5,915 bases of DNA, taken from contig URLO01000072.1 in NCBI GenBank assembly GCA_900548625.1, positions 1 through 5,915 of the forward strand, written 5' to 3'. Origin of the DNA: an uncultured Eubacteriales bacterium. GTDB lineage: Bacteria > Bacillota > Clostridia > Oscillospirales > Oscillospiraceae. Position 1 is the stretch's first letter. Every line of letters starts with the position of its first letter. Made by a program: the position numbers and the translations under genes. Positions 1-5,222 of this stretch are shown one piece after another. The notes beneath the pieces were generated by a model. It was not told the DNA's origin and did not search any database. It saw nothing but the letters and a program-made list of their open reading frames with translations.

Positions 1-77
1 CGCCTGACCCACACGATTTTTCACGCGCATCTGTAGGGGCGGACGACTCTGTCCGCCCTCAAAATCCGGCGATTTTC
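1..77 (+). repeat. 77-nt direct repeat, copy 1
   Basis: Bases 1-77 are identical to bases 372-448, including an A-type hairpin at 37-58. The real left boundary of the repeat is unknown because the copy starts at the window edge. On the right, the two copies diverge after GATTTTC. Confidence 0.95.
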
Positions 78-310
78 CGTGGTTGTTCGTAGGGGCCGAT
101 GCCCATCTCGGCGCTAAGAGCCGCGCATTGCGCGGTTGCGCCTCGAAACTAGCCTGCGGGTGTCGCATCGGCCCATTGAAATGTTGCGAATTCGCATTGG
201 TTTTCCATAAAACCGAACAATTCCGGCGGGCGGACAGGGTCGTCCGCCCCTACGGCGTAGAATGGAAAACCAACGCGGATTCGCCGGAAAACCGCCATAA
301 AACGGGCGTT
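32..310 (-). repeat. Left arm of inverted repeat flanking tatD
   Basis: Read as reverse complement, this stretch aligns with 1303-1522 on the other side of tatD. The block 219-310 matches 1303-1394 at 89 of 92 positions. The next about 53 bases match at roughly 80%. The B-hairpin arm and the A-hairpin block (32-101) match closely, with one single-base length difference. The only large difference is a 60-nt insertion (106-165) in this arm. The order of hairpins A-B-A is the same in both arms when read in opposite directions. Confidence 0.88.
106..165. repeat. 60-nt structured insertion in a B-hairpin loop
   Basis: In the partner arm the corresponding B hairpin (1438-1461) has a 4-nt loop. Here the two stem halves (92-101 and 166-174) are separated by an extra 60 bases. 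The insert contains its own nested palindromes: CCGCGC-ATT-GCGCGG at 121-135, enclosed by GGCGC (110-114) and GCGCC (138-142). It may be a decayed second hairpin copy or an unrelated insertion; I cannot tell which. Confidence 0.7.
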
Positions 311-371
311 TCTTGCGGGTCGATGTGGGCATCGACCCCTACGGTGCGAAACGGGAAACGCGGCGATTTCC

Positions 372-448
372 CGCCTGACCCACACGATTTTTCACGCGCA
401 TCTGTAGGGGCGGACGACTCTGTCCGCCCTCAAAATCCGGCGATTTTC
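372..448 (+). repeat. 77-nt direct repeat, copy 2
   Basis: This is a perfect copy of 1-77 (offset 371) with an A-type hairpin at 408-429. It ends about 30 bases before the tatD ribosome binding site. Perfect identity in non-coding DNA suggests recent duplication or gene conversion. Confidence 0.95.
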
Positions 449-476
449 GTGACCGCCTCTACGGCACAAAACAAAC

Positions 477-482
477 AGGAGG
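477..482 (+). promoter_or_regulatory. Ribosome binding site of tatD
   Basis: A perfect AGGAGG lies 6 bases before the ATG at 489 and fixes the start of the TatD-family gene. No convincing -35/-10 pair is seen in the about 60 bases upstream, which consist of repeat sequence. Confidence 0.9.
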
Positions 483-488
483 TACACC

Positions 489-1247
489 ATGTATTTTGAC
501 TCTCACGCCCATCTGGACGACAAATGCTTCCAGCCGGACTTTGACGCGATCCTCGCGCGGATGCGGGAAAACGGCGTCGCCGGCATGATGAACATCGGCT
601 GCGACCTGCCCTCGTCCGAGCGCTCGGTGGCGCTGGCGGAGCAGTATGACTGGATCTGGGCGGCGGTCGGCAGCCACCCGGACGACGCCGACCATGTGGA
701 CGAGGCGCGTATCGAGCGCTACCGCGCCCTATGTCAAAGCCCCCGTGTGCGCGCCATCGGCGAGATCGGGCTGGACTACCACTATGAGGACGTGCCGCGC
801 GAGGTTCAAAAGCATGCCTTCCGGATGCAGATGGCGCTGGCGCGCGAGCTGTCGCTGCCCGTCGTCGTCCATGAGCGCGAGGCGCATGAGGACGGTCTGC
901 GCATTGTGGACGAATTTCCCGAGGTGAAGGGCGTGTTCCACTGCTATTCCGGGAGTCTGGAAATGGCGAAGGAGCTTGTCCGGCGCGGCTGGTACATCGG
1001 CTTCACGGGCGTCATCACGTTCAAAAACGCACGCAAGGCGGTCGAGGTGGCGCAGTGGCTTCCGCTGAGCCGGACGCTTATTGAAACGGACTGCCCGTAT
1101 ATGGCGCCGGAGCCCTACCGCGGGCGGCGCTGCGATCCGTCGATGGTGCCGCAGATGGCGAAAAAGATCGCCGAGATCAAGGGTCTCACGCCGGAGGCCG
1201 TCGCCGAGGCCACCACGCGCAGTGCGCACGCGCTGTTCCAATTGTAA
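489..1247 (+). CDS. tatD: TatD-family metal-dependent hydrolase (DNase)
   Basis: The protein has 252 residues, the usual length of the TatD/YcfH/YabD family, which are cytoplasmic metal-dependent TIM-barrel hydrolases with DNase (often 3'-5' exonuclease) activity linked to DNA repair and degradation. The expected metal and active-site signatures are all present: the N-terminal FDSHAHLD motif with His6 and His8, GSHP with His63, GEIGLDYH with Glu92, PVVVHEREAHED with His128, GVFHCYSG with His151, and ETDCPY with Asp201. There is no signal peptide or membrane segment. The start at 489 is fixed by a perfect AGGAGG six bases upstream. The gene stands alone, flanked on both sides by palindromic repeats in inverted orientation, and converges on the GH13 gene. 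Family assignment is secure; the exact substrate is not established, since TatD paralogues differ. No promoter is visible, so transcription may start inside or beyond the repeats. Confidence 0.95.
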   Translation: MYFDSHAHLDDKCFQPDFDAILARMRENGVAGMMNIGCDLPSSERSVALAEQYDWIWAAVGSHPDDADHVDEARIERYRALCQSPRVRAIGEIGLDYHYEDVPREVQKHAFRMQMALARELSLPVVVHEREAHEDGLRIVDEFPEVKGVFHCYSGSLEMAKELVRRGWYIGFTGVITFKNARKAVEVAQWLPLSRTLIETDCPYMAPEPYRGRRCDPSMVPQMAKKIAEIKGLTPEAVAEATTRSAHALFQL

Positions 1248-1286
1248 AAAAACAACCGTCCGCAGGGCATCCCTGCGGATGGTTTG
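1246..1286. terminator. Bidirectional terminator between tatD and the GH13 gene
   Basis: A 14-bp stem (1254-1267 with 1271-1284, one G-U wobble on the + strand) closes a 3-nt CAT loop. On the + strand it is followed by TTGTGTTTG, a moderate U-rich tract for tatD. On the - strand it is followed by TTG and then seven T's (the A-run 1246-1252), which is a stronger intrinsic terminator for transcripts arriving from the GH13 side. The A-run overlaps the tatD stop codon. Confidence 0.85.
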
Positions 1287-1302
1287 TGTTTGCAGCGCCG
1301 AA

Positions 1303-1522
1303 AACGCCCGTTTTATGGCGGTTTTCCGGCGAATCCGTATTGGTTTTCCATTCTACGCCGTAGGGGCGGACGACTCTGTCCGCCCGCCGGAATTGCCCGT
1401 TTTTACGGAAATCCGATGCGAATCCGAAACATTTCAAGGGGCCGATGTGGGCATCGGCCCCTACGAACGACCACGGAAAAACGCCGGATTTTTGAGGGCG
1501 GACAGAGTCGTCCGCCCCTACA
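1303..1522 (+). repeat. Right arm of inverted repeat flanking tatD
   Basis: This is the partner of 32-310 in opposite orientation, containing hairpins A (1364-1385), B (1438-1461) and inverted A (1496-1517). It lacks the 60-nt insertion of the left arm, and its B hairpin is perfect, so it probably represents the more intact form. Confidence 0.88.
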
Positions 1523-1802
1523 AAGGGTATTGGATAGACCGTGTGGATCATGCGAAAAACCGCCGCGTTTCCCATCCTACGCCGTAGGGGTCGATGCCCA
1601 CATCGACCCGCCGGAAACGCCCGTTTTTACGGAAATCCGATGCGAATTCGAAACATTCTAACGGGCAGATGTAGGCATCGGCCCCTACAAAAGACCTCGC
1701 AAAACGCAACGGTTTTCCATTCTACGCCGTAGGGGCGGACGACTCTGTCCGCCCGCCGGAAACGCCCGTTTTTACGGAAATCCGATGCGAATTCGCAGCA
1801 TT
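1303..1802. repeat. Intergenic palindromic repeat cluster 2 (six hairpins)
   Basis: This about 500-base gene-free stretch fills the gap between the tatD terminator and the GH13 stop codon. A-type hairpins lie at 1364-1385, 1496-1517 (inverted) and 1733-1754. B-type hairpins lie at 1438-1461 (perfect 10-bp stem, loop TGGG), 1588-1609 (GGGTCGATG form, loop CCCA) and 1663-1684 (inverted, one stem mismatch). Exact duplicated blocks include 1342-1392 = 1711-1761 (51 nt) and 1607-1650 = 1752-1795 (44 nt). A spacer containing CCCGTTTTTACGGAAATCC follows three of the hairpins. The last unit is cut off about 8 bases before the GH13 stop codon. No credible gene is encoded here; frames crossing it translate the repeats. 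Confidence 0.9.
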
Positions 1803-1810
1803 GGGGTTTG

Positions 1811-3106
1811 TCAGCTTCCGGCTTCCTCCGTGCAGAGGATGACGGGCGCGCCGGTGCAGAAAAGCGTGCCGTTTTGCACGGTGACCGTTCCCCCGCGGAT
1901 CAGATCCTCATACCGGCCGTCCGGCAGTTCGACTGCGACGGGCGCGGACGCCGCCTTGAGCGAGAACACGCCGACAAAGCGCCTGCCCTCGCTGCCGCGC
2001 TGCAAAACGGCGATGTCGTGCGCATCGTCCGCCGCGGCAAGGAACCAGTCCCTGCACCCGAAGCGGTGCTTGATCTCATAGAGCCTGCGCAGAAGACCGC
2101 TCAGATCGCGCCCGGTCGCGCGGTCAATCGGCTCGCGCTCAAACAGGCTCGGCGTGTGCTCGTTTTGGAACTCCTGCCCCGCGTAGAGCAGCGTCGTGCC
2201 CTTGAGAAAGTAGAGATACGCGGTGAAATTCTCGAGCGCCGCCTGATCCCTGACATACGAGCAGATGCGCGGCTGGTCGTGATTTTCGAGGAAGCGCAGC
2301 TTGTTGTAATTCGCGGGATACGTCCCCTCCTGCACGTTGAGGCGGTCAAGATAGTCGCTCAGCGCGCAGCGGCCCTGCAAATAGCGGTCAAAGGCCTCGC
2401 GGATGTCGTATTCGTATTCCATGTCGAAGGCGGAAAACTCGTCAAAATCCAGCGCGGAATAGACGCCGCGCCGCCGCGCGAGACAGCCGTAGCTCAGATG
2501 CACCGTCTCTGCCAGCCAGATGCAGTCGGGATTGACCTTGGCGACGGCGGCTCTGGCCTGCTGCCAGAACGCCAGCGGCACAAACGACGCCACATCGCAG
2601 CGGAAGCCGTCCACGAGCCCTGCCCACATGACGAGCGTATCGGTCAGATACTCCCACAGGGCGCGGTTTTCATAGTCGAGGTCAATGACGTCTGCCCAGT
2701 CGCCCATCTTGTTGCCCGGCTTTCCGTCCTTGCCGTGATAGAAGAATTCCGGATGCGCGGCGTAGAGCACCGAGTCGGGCGAGGTGTGGTTGTAGACCAC
2801 GTCGATCATGCACTTCATGCCGCGCGCGTGGATCGCGTCCACCAGCGCCCGGAAGTCATCCATCGTGCCGTAGGCGGGATTGACGCTGCGGTAGTCGCGG
2901 TTTGCATAGGGGCAGCCGAGCGAGCCCTTTTTGCCCTTGACGCCGATGGGATGGATGGGCATGAGCCAGATGATGTCCGCGCCGAGCGCGCGGATGCGGT
3001 CAAGGTCGCCGATGACGGCGCGGAACGTGCCTTCCTCGGTGTGATTGCGGACGTAGATCGAGTAGATCACCTGGTTTTGCAGGTGCGGATCGGTATGGAC
3101 GGCCAT
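1811..3106 (-). CDS. GH13 alpha-amylase-family glycoside hydrolase, cytoplasmic
   Basis: The protein has 431 residues from the chosen start (MAVHTDPHLQ) and belongs to the alpha-amylase clan of TIM-barrel glycosidases acting on alpha-glucosidic bonds. The four conserved GH13 regions are visible: region I DVVYNH (102-107); region II GFRCDVA with Asp171 as predicted nucleophile; region III WLAET with Glu200 as predicted acid/base; and region IV FLENHD with His276 and Asp277 as transition-state residues. A short C-terminal beta domain (about 363-428) completes a minimal A-B-C layout. No signal peptide is present, so it probably acts on imported malto-oligosaccharides or glycogen-type glucans in the cytoplasm. 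The start at 3106 has AAGGGAG eight bases upstream. An in-frame ATG at 3145 would add 13 residues, but it has no ribosome binding site and lies inside the -10 box. The gene has its own promoter and is not co-transcribed with ade. Subfamily and exact substrate cannot be read from sequence. Confidence 0.9.
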   Translation of the reverse strand: MAVHTDPHLQNQVIYSIYVRNHTEEGTFRAVIGDLDRIRALGADIIWLMPIHPIGVKGKKGSLGCPYANRDYRSVNPAYGTMDDFRALVDAIHARGMKCMIDVVYNHTSPDSVLYAAHPEFFYHGKDGKPGNKMGDWADVIDLDYENRALWEYLTDTLVMWAGLVDGFRCDVASFVPLAFWQQARAAVAKVNPDCIWLAETVHLSYGCLARRRGVYSALDFDEFSAFDMEYEYDIREAFDRYLQGRCALSDYLDRLNVQEGTYPANYNKLRFLENHDQPRICSYVRDQAALENFTAYLYFLKGTTLLYAGQEFQNEHTPSLFEREPIDRATGRDLSGLLRRLYEIKHRFGCRDWFLAAADDAHDIAVLQRGSEGRRFVGVFSLKAASAPVAVELPDGRYEDLIRGGTVTVQNGTLFCTGAPVILCTEEAGS

Positions 3107-3114
3107 GAAATGCG

Positions 3115-3121
3115 CTCCCTT
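3115..3121 (-). promoter_or_regulatory. Ribosome binding site deciding the GH13 start
   Basis: AAGGGAG on the - strand sits 8 bases before the ATG at 3106. It supports this start over the upstream in-frame ATG at 3145. Confidence 0.8.
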
Positions 3122-3143
3122 CGAAACGGTTTTTGTGATGCAC

Positions 3144-3171
3144 ATTTTAGCACGCTCCGCCGGTTTTTCAA
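3144..3171 (-). promoter_or_regulatory. Sigma-70-type promoter of the GH13 gene
   Basis: On the - strand, TTGAAA (3166-3171) and TAAAAT (3144-3149) are separated by 16 bases, with a TGC extended -10 before TAAAAT. Transcription would start near 3137, giving a leader of about 30 bases. No operator or catabolite-control site was recognised with confidence. Confidence 0.7.
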
Positions 3172-3250
3172 GCCCGAATTTTTACGGAAAGCAGTGTTTT
3201 TTTCGTGCAGCCTGTCAAACACCCAGTAGAATTCCACCACGCACAAATCA

Positions 3251-3283
3251 GGCGCGCCGCCCGGATGGGCGGCGCGCCTTTTT
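3251..3283 (+). terminator. GC-rich terminator-like hairpin between ade and GH13
   Basis: A perfect 12-bp stem GGCGCGCCGCCC/GGGCGGCGCGCC with a 4-nt GGAT loop is followed on the + strand by TTTTT. The T-run is on the strand opposite to both neighbouring genes, so the canonical reading is a block on antisense transcription into ade. On the - strand the same stem could still stop ade transcripts, but only TGATTTG follows. Confidence 0.75.
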
Positions 3284-3304
3284 AAGGCAGCGGTGCTGCC
3301 TTAA
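3282..3304 (-). terminator. Perfect hairpin overlapping the ade stop codon
   Basis: TTAAGGCAGC and GCTGCCTTAA pair perfectly over 10 bp around a 3-nt loop. The left stem on the - strand contains the ade stop codon. There is no long U-tract, so this may stabilise the ade 3' end or act with the adjacent GC-rich hairpin rather than be a classical terminator. Confidence 0.55.
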
Positions 3305-5037
3305 ATATACTGCTGCGTGACGACGTCGATGATGCCGCGCGTGGTGATGCGCAGCGTCGGGATGACCGGCAGCGCCATGAAGCTCAGCGTCATGAACGGG
3401 TCGATGCCGCGGCCGACGCCCAGCGCGTGCGCGGAGGCCTTGGCGGCCTCTAGCTTTTCGTTGATCTCGGTCAGCGGCGAGTCGCTCATAATGCCCGCCA
3501 GCTCCAGAACCAGCTCGCTCCGGATCTCGCCGTGCTCCGCCACGACGATGCCGCCGTGATTTTCCACGATGCGGTTGACGGCGAAGGCCATGTCCGCCGA
3601 GTTCGTGCCGACGACGATGATGTTGTGCGAGTCGTGGGAAATGGAGGTCGCGACCGCGCCGGAGCGCAGGCCGTAGCCCTGAATGTAGCCAAGGCCGATG
3701 TGGTGCGTGTTCTTATGGCGCTCGACGACGGCGATCTTCAGAATATCCTGATCGATGCTGACCTTGTCGGAGTAGCCGTTGTCGGTCGTGACGATCTCGC
3801 CGGGGATCATGCCGATGACGGCGCGCGGGCGCGTGTCGCGGAAATTGTCCTCCGTCAGCGGCGTGACATGGAACGTGTCGTGTGCGCGCTGGTCGAGATA
3901 CGGCTCGATCTGCGGCTTCGGGAAGTCGCGGAGCTGGCCGTGGTCATAGTACAAAACGCCCTTCTTAAAGACCATTTCGACGTTGAAATCCTTGAAATTG
4001 TCGATGATGGCGAAGTCCGCAAGGTAGCCGGGCGCGATGGCGCCGCGATTATTGAGCAGGAAGTAGCGCGAGGCATGGTGGCAGGCGGCCTTGACGGCGA
4101 TGATCGGATCGACGCCGTACTTGTTGATGGCCTCGCGGCAGATGTAGTCGATGTGGCCCTTTTCCAGAAGGTCACTCGGGTGCTTGTCATCGGTGCAGAA
4201 CATGCAGCGGTCTGCATACTGCGGCGTGAGCAGCGGCGCGAGCGCCTCAAGATTGCGGGCGGCGGTGCCCTCGCGGATCATGATGAACTGGCCGCGGCGG
4301 AGCTTTGCCAGCGCGTCCTCGATGTCGGAGCACTCATGGTCGGAGTAGACGCCGGCGGCGATGTAGGTGTCGAGATCCTTGCCCGTCAGACCCGGCGCGT
4401 GGCCGTCGATCTTCTTGTGGTGCGCCTGCGAGGCAATGATCTTCGAGACGACCTCCGCGTCATTGTGGATGACGCCGTAGGCGTTCATCATCTCGGCAAG
4501 ACCCTGCACTCTGGGGTAGTCGTAGAACGAGTCGATGGCGCGGTAATCGAGATTCGCGCCGCTCTCGTCCATCGGCGTGGCGGGCACGCACGACGGCAGC
4601 ATGAACCGCACGTCGATCGGCAGACCCTCGGTGGCCTGGAACATATAGTCGATGCCGTCGGTGCCCATGACGTTTGTGATCTCGTGGGGATCGGTGATGA
4701 CGGTGGTCGTGCCGTGCGGCAGGACGGCCTTGGCAAACTCACGCGGCGAGACAAGGCTCGATTCCAGATGGATGTGCGCATCGACAAAGCCGGGACAGAC
4801 GATCTTGCCGGTCATGTCGATCTCCTGCTCGCCCGCATAGTCGCCCATGCCGACGATCAGGCCGTTTGCCACCGCGATGTCGCAGGTGCGCAGCTCGTTT
4901 GAGAACACGTTCACATATGTCGCGTTTTTCAGCACCAGATCGGCCTTTTCGCGTCCGGAGGCCGCTTCGATCACGCGCTGCTTTTTCAGAAGCTTCCTCT
5001 GAATCTTGCCGGCGTAGCTTTCCATTGGGACTGCCAT
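3301..5037 (-). CDS. ade: Adenine deaminase
   Basis: This 578-residue protein matches the length and motifs of bacterial adenine deaminases, amidohydrolase-superfamily metalloenzymes that convert adenine to hypoxanthine and ammonia in purine salvage. Visible signatures are: an N-terminal composite beta domain (about 30-80, ADLVLKNATYVNVFSNEL); the metal site GFVDAHIHLESS with His88, His90 and Glu92; TDPHEI at 115-120; DGHAPGL at 211-217; SDHEC at 232-236; FCTDDKHPSDL at 280-290 with the conserved Asp pair; and the C-terminal SISHDSHN at 465-472, typical of the family. The enzyme should be cytoplasmic; there is no signal peptide. The start at 5037 has AAAGGA nine bases upstream; ATG codon 5 is a weaker alternative. 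The gene is divergent from queH and has its own promoter. The leader is only about 45 bases, too short for a purine riboswitch. No frameshift or missing key residue was seen. Confidence 0.96.
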   Translation of the reverse strand: MAVPMESYAGKIQRKLLKKQRVIEAASGREKADLVLKNATYVNVFSNELRTCDIAVANGLIVGMGDYAGEQEIDMTGKIVCPGFVDAHIHLESSLVSPREFAKAVLPHGTTTVITDPHEITNVMGTDGIDYMFQATEGLPIDVRFMLPSCVPATPMDESGANLDYRAIDSFYDYPRVQGLAEMMNAYGVIHNDAEVVSKIIASQAHHKKIDGHAPGLTGKDLDTYIAAGVYSDHECSDIEDALAKLRRGQFIMIREGTAARNLEALAPLLTPQYADRCMFCTDDKHPSDLLEKGHIDYICREAINKYGVDPIIAVKAACHHASRYFLLNNRGAIAPGYLADFAIIDNFKDFNVEMVFKKGVLYYDHGQLRDFPKPQIEPYLDQRAHDTFHVTPLTEDNFRDTRPRAVIGMIPGEIVTTDNGYSDKVSIDQDILKIAVVERHKNTHHIGLGYIQGYGLRSGAVATSISHDSHNIIVVGTNSADMAFAVNRIVENHGGIVVAEHGEIRSELVLELAGIMSDSPLTEINEKLEAAKASAHALGVGRGIDPFMTLSFMALPVIPTLRITTRGIIDVVTQQYI

Positions 5038-5046
5038 GATAGATCA

Positions 5047-5052
5047 TCCTTT
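5047..5052 (-). promoter_or_regulatory. Ribosome binding site of ade
   Basis: AAAGGA on the - strand lies 9 bases before the ATG at 5037 and favours this start over the ATG four codons downstream. Confidence 0.75.
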
Positions 5053-5089
5053 CTGCGTTCAGTTTTACTTGTGGCTTATATTAGCAGAG

Positions 5090-5118
5090 ATTATATCACC
5101 GATTTTTCTCCCTGTCCA
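5090..5118 (-). promoter_or_regulatory. Sigma-70-type promoter of ade
   Basis: On the - strand, TGGACA (5113-5118) and a perfect TATAAT (5090-5095) are separated by 17 bases, with a TG one base before the -10. The predicted transcript starts near 5083. Confidence 0.82.
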
Positions 5119-5169
5119 TGCTCAAATTTCACGAACGTCGGCGCCCGTTTTCTACGTTTTGACCGCGAG

Positions 5170-5198
5170 ATGACAAATGCGCGGAAACGTGCTATACT
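5170..5198 (+). promoter_or_regulatory. Sigma-70-type promoter of queH
   Basis: ATGACA (5170-5175) and TATACT (5193-5198) are separated by 17 bases. The start would be near 5205, giving a very short leader of about 18 bases with no room for a preQ1 riboswitch. The -35 boxes of ade and queH are about 50 bases apart, back to back. Confidence 0.75.
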
Positions 5199-5208
5199 GC
5201 ATGGGAAT

Positions 5209-5214
5209 AGGAGG
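5209..5214 (+). promoter_or_regulatory. Ribosome binding site of queH
   Basis: A perfect AGGAGG lies 8 bases before the ATG at 5223 and fixes the queH start. Confidence 0.9.
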
Positions 5215-5222
5215 CGTTTTTC

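Larger units (their letters stand above)
1..465. repeat. Intergenic palindromic repeat cluster 1 (five hairpins)
   Basis: This gene-free stretch consists of mosaic palindromic repeats and runs off the left edge of the window. Two hairpin types are visible. Type A (8-bp stem GGGCGGAC/GTCCGCCC, 6-nt loop) occurs at 37-58, 228-249 (inverted, loop AGGGTC) and 408-429. Type B (9-10-bp stem, 4-nt loop CCCA or TGGG) occurs at 317-338 (inverted, GGGTCGATG form) and, with an enlarged loop, at 92-174. The spacers are themselves repeated. A decayed half hairpin (CCGCCTCTACGG, about 453-464) sits just before the tatD ribosome binding site. Open frames crossing this stretch give low-complexity peptides such as VGADDSVRP from the hairpins and are not credible genes. 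The organisation resembles REP/BIME elements of other bacteria. No transposase is present in the window. Confidence 0.9.

Noticed and set aside
83..499. Open frames across cluster 1 (83-499 on +; 114-332 and 149-385 on -)
   Set aside because: They translate the palindromic repeats in several frames and give recurrent peptides such as VGADDSVRP and VGADAH. They have no ribosome binding site or recognisable domain, and the first overlaps the tatD start.
1081..1732. Open frames across cluster 2 (1081-1587, 1284-1661, 1541-1732 on +; 1186-1575 on -)
   Set aside because: These are repeat-derived frames with the same peptide fragments as cluster 1. The first begins inside tatD in another frame.
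1..1802. CRISPR array
   Set aside because: Repeats differ in type, orientation and spacing, the intervening segments are themselves repeated, and no cas gene is visible.
3106..3145. GH13 start at the upstream ATG (3145)
   Set aside because: The ATG lies in the predicted -10 box and has no ribosome binding site. The ATG at 3106 has AAGGGAG at good spacing, and the shorter start fits the family.
1808..3229. 473-residue + strand frame opposite the GH13 gene
   Set aside because: It is a long antisense frame in GC-rich DNA. The opposite strand carries all four GH13 motifs, a promoter and a ribosome binding site.
3532..4902. 456-residue + strand frame opposite ade
   Set aside because: It is an Asp/Val/Ala-rich shadow of the adenine deaminase gene, without a ribosome binding site or known motif.
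5038..5222. Purine or preQ1 riboswitch between ade and queH
   Set aside because: Predicted leaders are about 45 and 18 bases, too short, and no conserved aptamer core was seen.
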